DNA of 64,000 nucleotides. Source: Lineolata rhizophorae. Lineage: Eukaryota; Ascomycota; Dothideomycetes; Lineolatales; Lineolataceae. The DNA is taken from positions 245,487 to 309,486 of the forward strand of contig MU001693.1 of NCBI GenBank assembly GCA_010093515.1. The letters are read 5' to 3'. Made by a program: the position numbers and the translations under genes. This document shows, piece after piece, positions 34,945 through 45,189 of this stretch; positions within the stretch are counted from its first letter, which is position 1, and the number at the start of each line of letters is the position of its first letter. A model generated the notes under the pieces. It worked only from the letters and a program-made list of their open reading frames with translations. It made no database searches and was not told the DNA's origin.

Positions 34945-37900
34945 GCCCCAGGCTTTTGTATAGCGGTCGGGCGTACCCCTCAATTCGGGCGGTAGATAGA
35001 GTTTGATTGGGCAGAAGCGTCCGGGACGGGAAGGATTTCAACAGATAAGTAGGTGACGATCGCTCCGCGTCGGCGATTGGCTTTGCTTGTTCTGGACTCG
35101 GGCTTGCGCGGGCGGGAGAGAGGAGACTTGCTCGGGCAATTAAGTACTGAAAGCTCAGAGCCAGAGGCAAGGATGGGATAGTTCAATGGGATGGTGAAAT
35201 CGACGAGAATCGTCCGGGCAGAGCAGCAGACACGGCACGAGATTTAAATTGTGGGCAGCCGGCGACGAGACGAGAGGGTCGTGCCACATGCCATGGATGC
35301 TATCCATGAAAGGGAGCCGTGGCATGCCCGCCCATCCCGGCGCGGCGGCGCCGTCCATCAAAGTGAGCGACCGGTGAGCCCGCCCTGCGGGGCCCGGCGG
35401 CGGGCCAATCAGCGCGAGCCCCGCGGCCCGCAGCCCGGCCGGGCGCCCTGGCGCTGGGGAGAAGGCGCCGCTCCCTCACCGCCGCCGCCCTCTCCCGCGA
35501 CCGTTTGTTCTTGCGCGGCCCAGACTCCGCCAGAACAACGCATCGCGCGCCCCGCGGTGCCAATCAGCTGTCCGCCGCGACGCTTGGCTCAATCAGTTCC
35601 CCACCGCAGCTCTCTTGCGCTCTCCTGCCCACCGCCTGCTCCCGCCGCCGGCCGTCGCATGCGGGCTTCTGCACCGCTGCAGCGCGCCCACACGCGCGCC
35701 CATTTCTTGCACACGCTCACACACGCTGCACGCTGTCCCGGCTTGGACGTTGACTAAGGTACGGCGGGTTCCCGCTCGGCCTGGCAGGAGGTCCATTGGC
35801 TACCACCGAACTATGCAGCGACGTCAGCCGGCTCATCCTCAGCCCGGGGGCACCTCACGACCTTGTCGTTTTCCCTCTCGGCGCCGGAAGCACCGCGCTG
35901 GGGACCGCTCGGCCCAATTACTATGTATGTATGTATGATTGTCGAACGAGACGGGAAAGCATCGGTTCCGTTTCACGCTTCTCGGCCTCGAGGAAATAGC
36001 GGACGCCAATCAACGTCCCGAAGTTTCCTTTGCCCAGCAATGTGGGGACTGGGCGGGTTTACGTATGTACTACGTACGTACGGTATAGGTGCTTGGTGCA
36101 ACCACATGGGCCAAGGGCTAAGGACCAAGGGCCAAGGGCCAAGGGCCAAAGGATCTCGTCCCCTGCCTCCTCTTTGGGTCCTTTAACATCATCAGTGGAG
36201 CCGCGAACGAGCGGGTGCCCCTGTGAGCGTGGAGGTGCCCTCGGTCCTCCCACCCACTGCAATAAATAGATACGGGTCAATCAATGGGAGTCCCCGCCCG
36301 CCCTACAAGGCGAAGACCGACTGCCAAGTCCCGGAATTGCATAGGTACTGGAGCACTGGAGCATCACAGGGTCCCGTCGCAGCCAGCTATCTCCTCTTCG
36401 CTTCCGTCACCCTTCTCACCTCGTCGTCCCGCTCCGTGTGTCCCGGGCGGAGGAGTCAGCAATGGCTGGCTCTCCTCTCGTTACCAGGAGCCTCCCCTGC
36501 AATCCAACGTGACGATCTCGGAGGCGACGGGCGCGGGTTTCGCTTAAGATGACCCCGCCTAGGACCTGCGTAAGGCAGAGACAGTCCCGACCGAGCCGCC
36601 CGGGAAAGAGCGGTCGGGCCGGCGGTCCCCTGTCTTTTTTTTTTTTTTTTGACCTCCTCGTGCCAAGATCTTGGACGAGACTCCCCACCTATGTATACCT
36701 AATGTCAGGTGCGTGTGTCGCCAGGGCTGAGAAGCGGGAGGGCCTTGGGGCCAACAAGGGGACCCGGTGCCTGGACCGCTGGCGTCTTCGGGGAACGTCG
36801 GCCGCGGTGCCTTAGCCGTCCGCGCAAGGCTGACTTGCGGGGCGCCGCTTCTTTTCTTGGCCCTTTCTGGTCCGTCGCGTAGGAACGCGTATCCTGACGT
36901 CTGGTGTCCTGGGCAACCGGCGCCGAGGGTGACATGCCCGTGACAGCAGAATATCCCGGGGCTATCTTGGAAGACAATTACGACGTTGGAATGCGTCCGT
37001 CTCTCCATCCTGCAACTCCCGTCGATTGACGCAGTGGGACTGCCTTGTGACTGCCTTGTGACTCTTGATCCGGTGGCACGCCTGAACTATAATTCGATCT
37101 CCAGCCGTGGTTCTGCAAGTCTTGCGACGGTCCCGATCATCTTCGCCAGCCCATATCGCTTAGTGCTGCCCCGTTTGTTGCGAGGAAAATTGCCTTCGCG
37201 CTAGCCGGGTGTGCCAATACATCGGCTCAGAAAAAAGTATCATGAGTGGCTGCGAACCCAGACCATTCTACGAACCTGAAAACGGATTGGGAAGTCCGAA
37301 CGGGGCCGTTTCATGGAACGCTATGCGTTAAACGCCCGCGCGACCAGATTGGACGACATCTCCAGATTTTTAAGATGCGGTTGGGAGTGGAGCGGAGCGG
37401 GAAGGATTTAAGCTCGTTCAGGCGCCCCGTGCACATCCTATCCAGCCCCGGGGCATTAAAATGACATTTTATGCGTCTATTTTAAGCCTCAAGACGCCGT
37501 GCTAAGCTTGATGGGGCGTTTCCAACCTTATGCCGCATCCTAAACGCCTATGAGTCGAGGCCTTGTGCTTTATCCTGAATTTATTTTCCTCATTTTCGGG
37601 CCTGGTTGTCATTGGAAGGAGGGTCTCCGAGTGGCAGAGAGGCAACTTCAGGGCTTCAGAATCTAACTACGTGCTAAAATTGGAGTGAGTCATCGCGTTG
37701 TCCAATTTCAGAAACTTGAAACATCACAACACGCGCGCGCGACGCGTGCCTTCATGCTGTGGTTTCTAATCACGGGGGAATATGAACACTTTCTTATCGA
37801 GCATGATTTCAAAGTTGCTGTTCTACTCGCTCCAGCGCCAAGGCTTGTACACGTGACTACTCTGCCCCAGAAGAAACAGACTGGAAATTAAGTCAATATT

Positions 37901-38159
37901 AGCATATAACAGTCTGAGACAGAAAATGTTAAAACAAATAACTAGTAAATAGCAAGAAAAATAAAAATTGGTATCTCAAAACAACCTACAAGCGGAACGT
38001 TACGAACGTGATATCTTCAATCATGCATGACAATGTCAAAGCACCAACCCCCCATATGGGTTCGTTCCTAACCCAACTCACCACCAATCGAACGAGAACG
38101 CAAAGGCGTAGTCTAAACACCCCTTCCAAACCCCCTATACAAACAACGAACCTCTTCAA
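34945..38159. other. Intergenic region, no gene supported
   Basis: Bases 34945-35250 are probably the 5' leader and promoter of the minus-strand gene. Bases 35250-35760 are very GC-rich and produce biased frames on both strands. A CCAAGGG tandem repeat lies at 36107-36152 and a run of 16 T at 36635-36650. Bases 37900-38000 are A-rich and probably belong to the 3' end of the HeLo/kinase/protease gene. Confidence 0.5.
36107..36152. repeat. CCAAGGG heptanucleotide tandem repeat
   Basis: About six imperfect units of a CCAAGGG/CTAAGGA heptamer follow one another directly. The tract lies immediately after a cluster of TACGTA motifs. Confidence 0.8.
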
Positions 38160-41100
38160 TCACGCCTGCTGTCTCAATCTCGTGAGCCCCCTCTTCCCTT
38201 TCTGCGGCGACGCCTGCGGCGATGCCGCCGCCGCCTCCGCACCCGCGATCCCCGGCACCTGCGCCATATTCAGCAAGACTCCACCCGACGCTCTCGCCGG
38301 CCTCTTCCTATTCCTGACCTGGGGCCTCGGCGCCGGACGCAGTGCTGCCGCCGCCGCCGCCGCCGCAGCCGCGGACCCCTGCCTGGCATTCTCGGCGTCG
38401 CTATCCGACCTCTCGGGCTCGACGTCCGAATCCTCGCCCACGCCGGCCTCGTCCGTGCTGTCTTCCTCCTCGTCATCGCCATCTTCCTCGTCGCTGGACC
38501 ACTGCCGCTGCCGGTGGTGGCTCCTGGTCGCGTCGGCGGCCGCCGCCGTGGCATCCTCGAGCGTCAGGCCGGCGATGCGGCGGGCGTAGGCGTCGACCTC
38601 GTCGGGGCGCAGCATGTCGGCGCCGGGCAGCGCGACGGCGCGAGCGCCGAGCGAGCGCTGGATGTCGCGCAGCAGTACCTCCATGGGGCAGATGTAGGCG
38701 ATGGCGTTGCGGGCGCACCAGGCGAGCACGTGGCCGCAGACGCGGGCGCCCGTGTTGTCGATGACCCAGGCGCCGGAGTCGCCGCCGACTGTTGATGAAA
38801 ACAAAACAACGTTAGAATAGAGCTTCGAGGAATAACAAATGGGTGATGTAGTGTTGGCTCCAAAAGCATAGGAACGACGAGAGAAACTGGTGCAATGATG
38901 CAGTTGAAAGCCATACCTCCAAAGTCGCCGACAACGTGCCAGCTCCGTGAGAAGCTTCTGCGTCGATAAACCCGCACCGAGCTCATGGCCTGGCCGACCA
39001 CGCCGCCCTTGAGTCCACTAGTCCGCCCGAAACAGTGAACGGCGAGACCACCAAGTTCGTTGGCTGCAGCAACTTTGCTTGGATACTCGTCGTCAGCGGC
39101 GTCAAAGTGTCGCCGACAGACCGGCTCGAGAAGCTTGGGGTACCAATCGTTCGCGGCATCGCTCTCCGCGCCCTCCTTATGCTTCCGATTCTCGCTACCA
39201 TGATGCGCAGTGGAGCTTCTGCCCACGCCGCTATCGCCGCGCCTCCTCAGCCTTGCCGCAGCGGCCGCAGCGGCCGCAAAAGCAGAATTCCTCGCCGCAA
39301 ACTTCTTCCCTCCCTGGACTAGGTTCCACGGCTGAATCCTGTCTGGTCGCAGCTTCAACAGCGCCCAGTCAATCTCATGCACCGTGTTTCCGAGCCGCCA
39401 ACGGCGGATGCCACTGCTCGCGTATACGTGGCCGAGAGTATGGGAGGCTAAGTGATCCTCCGCGCGGTCTTCCGGCTCCGGGAAGAAATCTTCGTCGACG
39501 TCGTCGATAGCGGGCTGCGTGATGATGATGTCCTCGCCCTTGCCCGGCGCAATTCCAGGTATATCGCCAATGGTTGAGTGCGACGAAGAGGAAAGCGGCG
39601 AGGTGAGCGCGTGAACGCCATCGCCAGAATATCCATCATCGTCGTCGTCCGATCCCTCCCAACTGGAGTACCCGTCGCCATCGCCATGCTCGGCGGCGCC
39701 AGGTCCTGCTTGCTGAGACAGGGATTCATCGTCGGAAGCCTCGTCGTCGGAGATTTCAAGCGCACCGCCATTGGCGAAACTATCGTCAAGGTGCAGACCA
39801 GGCTGATCTCCCATACCCATTAGCCACGGATTTCCGCCAGCCGATCTCGCACTTGAACGTGGGGCCTCCTCCTCGTCTGGCTCGTCGTCTGACGGCGCAT
39901 CGAGCAAGTGATGCACACTCATGCCAAACGGTTCGCCATCGACGAGAACAACTCCGCCGTACGTGACAGGCGGTAGGTGCTCGTCACGATACGCACCGAT
40001 GGACGCGCCGCACAGGGGCCGTTGTTGATAAAACGGGTTTAGCGCGGGCATCTCGCCATCGAAAGGTGCATTGTTGGCCATTGAGCGATGCGGAGGCGGC
40101 ACGCGTTGTTTGTTAGATGGGGTTGGCGGAGGCCGACGCGTGACTTTGGAACGCCGGATCTTGCCGCAGCGCACCTTGAGTTCAAAGGTGGCCTTGTCAT
40201 ATGAGAAGCGGCGGGCGAGCGCAGCTTTCACGCGACTGGTCGAGCTGCACGTGATGAAGATGCAGGGTCGCGCTGTGGATGCGGTTTCCCCTACGGAAAC
40301 TAGGTCCATGGAAACGCTTTCCGGGGAGTCTTTGAGAGCACGGCTAACGATGCGCTCGAGGCGAGGAAGCAGTCTATCGTGCCATTGGTCTAGGATCTCG
40401 GGAACACATTTGACGGGATGGAGACGAAGCTTTGGCTTTGGAACGGTTGGTGGGGGTATCTCGGTGACAACCTGAAAGCGCTGCTGCGAATCGATGATCT
40501 GAGAGTAGATAGAGGGATCCTGAGAGTGCGGATTATCGGTGAGAGTCGGTGACGTTGTAGCAAGAGAGGAGCGCATGCTCTGGCGCCGTCGCCACTGCTT
40601 CTGGACGAGAGTCACTTTATATCTGTACTCCTTGAACGTAATCTTATCTTTGTGGCATCTCCAAGCGCGTTGAATCACGCTCGCCGCAGACGTCACCTGC
40701 TCTTTGTAAAGGGAGGATATATCGTGCAGTTCATCTCGCGCAGTATCAGTGACGTTGGAAAAGGACTGCCGAATGCCGCGCCGACGGGTCTCTTCCGGGA
40801 TACTTGTCTCGGTCGGTGAGCGAGAAAAGCTATGAGAAGGATGCAAGATCTTCTTGGCAACTGGCGATCTGTGTAACTTCGATAGTGATCTAAGGGAATC
40901 TGGGGATCCACCACCCTGGTCTTTTGGAACTGTTTGGGCTGGCATTTGTGAACCTGCCTTTTGAGAGGCTGTTGGTAGGTTTGTCGGAGCCGATACACCG
41001 CCCTGTCGGACTTGCTCCGGCAAGCTTTGTGTTCTCTCTAGGGGCGAAGCAGATTCATCAAACGGCTCTGATTCGTCCAATAAACAACACCGTCGCAGCT

Positions 41101-42817
41101 TCGAAAGGACTTTTCGATATGTTGGCACAAAGGCCTCAAGTTTCGATGATGCGTTGGACGAATCAGCCGCAAGGCATTCCTGCACCGCATTCATATAGAC
41201 GGTACCGCACTTCCCGGCTAGCTTCTTGACATAAATCTGGTCAATGCGCTCTTTGAAGACGGAAAGTGTGTACTTTGGCTTGAACACGTCCGCGATGGGA
41301 GACCAAAGCCCGACTTCCAGCAGAAGGAGACCTAAGCCATGCAGATCAAACTGCGCACCATATGTCGCACCGCTGAGTTGGTTCGCTTTCGGATCTGCGG
41401 GGTGGCGGTAAATCTTTTGGGGAGACCCGTCTGCGACGGCCTCGACATTGTATTCGGAGAAGATGTCGAATGCGCAGACGTAGGGTGCACGAATGTTGTA
41501 GTGTGTTGCCCTTCTTGAGGAGGAAGAGTGAGCATGCCTCTTGCGGAAGAAGAGAACATTGCTGCTATTTACGTCCTTATGCTTCAAGCCAGCGCTGTGG
41601 ATCTGATTGAAGGTGATGGCGAGGTTTAAAGCAAGACGGAACCGGTCCTCTAAAGGTGGCGCACTTGGTGTCGGTGAAGGTGCTAACTTCAAATTTGATG
41701 CCGTTTGGAGTAGGTGTTGGAATGTAACTGGCCGCAATAGTTCGGGCTGTTCGCGGTGTTCCTTCCAAGGTCCGTCGAGTATGTCGCGCGGTAAATCATA
41801 CACCACCCCGTAGCGAGGCCGCTTAGGGTCCTCAAAGAACCCAATGCAACGCAACGTCCCAAACTCGGAGTCGGACGGGGCGCGCGGCCGGTTAAGGAAC
41901 TTCATAAGATCTTCGAGCCGATTGAGTGGAGGAGACACTCCGGTATCCCGATAGACGCTGTCGAACATGGCGTACTCGACGAGGACGGGGGTTTTGATTG
42001 ACTTTCCCCCGTCGGACTTCCACGGGTTTGTTGAAGTGTGCTGTCGGCAGAGTTGGCCGATGACTCGGGCTGTGGATGGTGCGTTGACGCTTTCATAGGG
42101 CGGGGGTTCCTCTTCCGGTAGTATGAGCTTTGAGGGGTCTAACGCTAATGGAATGTCCGAGCCAACCTGAGTGTTAGTCGATAGGCCAGTGGAAGGGTTG
42201 ATTAGGGTGATATCCGAGTGGATATAGTCGTCCTTCTGGAACACGTGTTGCTGTGCCGCCTTTGAAGTAGCCGAACCGGCCGGTGTCGTGGACTTCTCGT
42301 CGGTGGGGTATGTTCCTTGCATGAATGCTCTTCTTGATCTGGACAAGTCGTACAAGATATCGATTCCACTCGTCAAGTCCTTGGCCAACTCTTCATATTT
42401 AGCTCTGTCAGAGGCGGACCACGACCTTGAGGGCCGGCCCCAGCTCTTTTCAGACTGCCTTTCGCTCGTCACGGGGGCCGTCTTGCCATCAGAGGACGAC
42501 CGCATCTGCTCGGCCTCGTTCAAGACATCCTTGATCGTGCTGAGCACGCTGGTCACAGTCTCGGTCAGCCCCGCACGTGCAACGCTTTCATCGATGCTGC
42601 CTTCCTGCGGCGTGGCCGCCGCTGTCTCGTCGCTCCACTCCACTCCCCACGCGATCAGCCTGTCCTTCTGAATGCGAAACTTGCGATGCAGAGCCGTGAG
42701 TTCTGGCGCATTGTCGAACTTGTCCTGTTGTTCTGTGACGCTGTCGCATGATTGCTTGGTGTCCGAGTACAGCTTGGTGAGCCGCCGGGGCAGCTGACCA
42801 AAGGCCGCCGTCTCCAT
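38160..42817 (-). CDS. HeLo-like / kinase-like / IQ / trypsin-fold fusion protein
   Basis: Exons are 42817-38917 and 38788-38160, giving 1509 residues. The ATG at 42817 is used because the open frame beyond it has no ATG. Residues 1-180: a helical region with LTALHRKFRIQKDRLIAWG, resembling the HeLo fold of fungal cell-death proteins. Residues about 250-600: a kinase-like domain with HKDVNSSNVLF (Asp415) but no clear Gly-rich loop and FDI where DFG is expected, so activity is doubtful. Residues 711-735: an IQ motif (VIQRAWRCHK), a possible calmodulin site. Residues about 900-1420: a trypsin-fold domain with His969/His970 in SVHHLL, Asp1150 in IDWALLKL and Ser1305 in GGDSGAWVID, the last formed across the intron. 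A Ser/Asp-rich linker lies inside this domain. The tail is acidic, poly-Ala and then basic. Known HeLo proteins act at membranes in heterokaryon incompatibility; a similar role here is inference. Domain calls rest on motifs only. Confidence 0.75.
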
Positions 42818-43365
42818 GATCACTCCAGGGTAGGGGTCACGGGCTGCGCCTTGTATATACCACTGAGGCGGAAGAAAATCGGGATCGCGCTGCAATTGCC
42901 AACCGCAGCCGCTTTATAAGATCGTCAGTAGGCAGCAGGAAAAGCGAGCGTGGGCATGGCGGATGGTGTGCGCGCTCTCACGGCTCGCTATTTGAGATTG
43001 GGGGCCCAAAAGCTGCTGCCTGTCGCGAAGGTGGTGGGGACGGCCAGGGATCCAAGCAGCCGCCGGTGCACAGCCCCAACCGTGGCACGCGCCGCCTCCG
43101 ATTGGCCGCGGAGCTAGATCGACAAGTCGCCCGAAGCCTTGGCACGTCGCCGCTTGGTCAGAGCAGCTGAGGGCAAGCCACACGCTTGTTCCAGGCTTGT
43201 GGCGCGGACGTGCTGGTGACAGATTTTGGCCTGGAGCCAGGCATCACTGCAAGATGCGCAGTCGCCCTAAGGAAGGAATCGTGACGATGGCACGTTTGAA
43301 ATTGTACAGGCAGAAAAACACTAGTTACCTCACGAGAGCCAAACCTACTTCCACTCTCCAACGCT
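42818..43365. other. Intergenic spacer upstream of HeLo/kinase/protease gene
   Basis: This 548-base gap between the carrier stop and the fusion gene should hold the fusion gene's promoter. No TATA box or recognised site was found, and short frames here lack motifs. Confidence 0.5.
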
Positions 43366-44673
43366 TTAGGGGCCCTTGAGGACGTCTTTCCCTTTCTCTA
43401 CTCCCGTCTGGATCATTTGCTCAGTCTGATGTACCATGTCAGACACCGATTTTGCGGCCTCCTCCTCTGCAAGCTTCGCTAGCTCCGCGGGACTCGGATA
43501 ACGCCTCAGTATCTTCAGCAGGACGTAGTAAAGCTGCACTACGACGGCGAATATCTGTTCCTTCATCAGCATGGTCAAGCCATGCTCAAAGAAGCCCTTG
43601 ACCACTTGGCCCCCAGCTCCTCGATATAGTCCTAGGATCCCCTCCGACTGGACGATCCGTAATATCATGCTGACAATAGTGTCGCGCCTAGCATGGCGCG
43701 TCTGTCCATCTGGGACTCCATCGACCTCGTTTGACGATTTCGCAGTCGACGAAGTTGATTTGGCCGAAACCTGCACTCTTGTCCTGGCTACCGAAAATGG
43801 GTACGTGATGACGGAAGCGATCGCTTTACTCGCCGCCGCGATTAAAAAGGTCGTTCTCGGCCCCGGATCCTTCCTCCTGTCGCGTGGCGCTAACGCGCGC
43901 AGCAACGACTCGTGGAGCAGAAACGTAATTGACGGGTTCAGCGTCAACACCAGCGTTGCCGAATAGCCCGACCAAAAACCTCTCACGCCCCTTTCCTTGC
44001 GGATCTGCCTCGCGATGTCGCCCATGCTAGGTTTAGACTCGGTATCCACCACGGCCGCCGTCTGCGCGCGCGTGACGACGTTCTGCGCGGGCGCAGTGAC
44101 GAAGCGCGCAAAGGCGCCGGCCAACATCCCGACGGCGAGCTCGTCGACCGTGGCGAGCGTGCGCTTCGGCGACCCGGAGGACGACGTAGAGGTCGTCGAG
44201 CTCAATCGTCGTTCGCGCAGGAAGGTATACGCGAGAAAGAACAGGAACGAGTCCGCTACGCTCTTAGCCGTGTCTTGCGCCGCGCCCGTGTAAAACGCGC
44301 CGAGCCCGCCTTCATCGCGATATATCCGCTTCACGGCATCCGCAAACCCGGCGTACTCTCTTTCCTTGTTATCCGTGCTAGCCTCAGAGCCCGAAAGTTG
44401 TCGCTGCACTTGCAAACGGGTGATGAGAAGGTCGAGCGGGTAGACGAGCAGGTGCGAGATGGCGCTCCCTGCTGAGCCGGAGACGGCATGGCCCAAGGCG
44501 GGGAGTGCAGGCCCAATGGCCGTTCCTTTCTTGGGACGGCGCCCTTCTTGGGTTTGATGATAGATGTCGAAAGCATCCTAAAAAGCGTAGGGAAAGTGTC
44601 AGTTTCGCAGGCAAGGATTGAATGAAAAACGTCGTAAGGGGCATACAAGTTGGCTGTTGTATGGTCGGGCCAT
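43366..44673 (-). CDS. ANT1: Peroxisomal adenine nucleotide carrier (Ant1/PMP47 type)
   Basis: Exons are 44673-44647 (27 nt, MARPYNSQL) and 44577-43366, giving 412 residues. The longer second exon has no usable ATG before the first carrier repeat, so the micro-exon is needed to start the protein. It joins in phase 0 to DAFDIYHQ. Three carrier repeats are visible: PALGHAVSGSAGSAISHLLVYPLDLLITR (signature Pro56, Asp58), a degenerate APAQNVVTR in repeat 2, and YPFSVARTRVQV in repeat 3, each followed by a GxxGF(W/Y)xG element (for example GVRGFWSGY and GILGLYRGAGGQ). The degenerate second signature and the long loops are usual for peroxisomal Ant1/PMP47 carriers. These exchange ATP for AMP across the peroxisomal membrane to feed fatty-acid activation. 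The C-terminal 50 residues are a charged helical extension. Subfamily assignment is strong but rests on pattern recognition. Confidence 0.85.
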
Positions 44674-45189
44674 ATCCTGTATTAGCGAATTTTAACCTGG
44701 ATCGAGAATTGCAGACTTTTGATTCGGTATAGTCATTGTTCGACACATTCGTGGCTCGTGAGGAAGAAAGGAAGAGGCCGTTTTCGTGAGCGCTGAAAGG
44801 ACCTCGGATGGAGCATACCTACGTCACTACGATCTCTTTTGAATCCAAGCAACGCTTAGCCGCTTTCGGCAAAGTTCCTAGAGCTCAATCACATGTCGGT
44901 AGCCAACTCCAGCACTAACAGTCAACCGTACACACGGGAGAAAAGGCCAAAAAAAAAATTACTTGGTGGAAAATGATGTGGAACTTCAAACATTGGGCCA
45001 CTACTGCCACTTCGCGACCTTATCAATAGTTTCTTACCTTTTAAAAGTGAACTTGAGAATAATGGTACTAATCATTCGAAAAATTTCTAGCACACATGTA
45101 GAGTTTACATAGAACACATTTTATCCGGGACTCCACCTCTCATACTCAATCAAACCCGATCAAACCCGCTAAGCCCTTCTATCCCTTCC
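44674..45189. other. Intergenic spacer
   Basis: About 516 bases lie between the carrier start and the stop of the spermidine-synthase-fold gene. It is AT-rich, has no coding frame of note and probably holds the carrier's promoter plus a 3' untranslated region. Confidence 0.5.

Noticed and set aside
34051-34995. 314-residue plus-strand frame
   Set aside because: Arg/Gly/Val-rich shadow of the minus-strand Ser/Arg-rich gene, which has a better intron and conserved motif.
37621-37700. tRNA-Ser/Leu-like stretch (TCCGAGTGGCAGAGAGGC)
   Set aside because: The A-box resemblance is not followed by a B-box or a matching acceptor stem.
42818-42895. 26-codon in-frame extension of the HeLo/kinase/protease gene
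   Set aside because: It would need a TTG start; the first ATG at 42817 begins the conserved helical domain.
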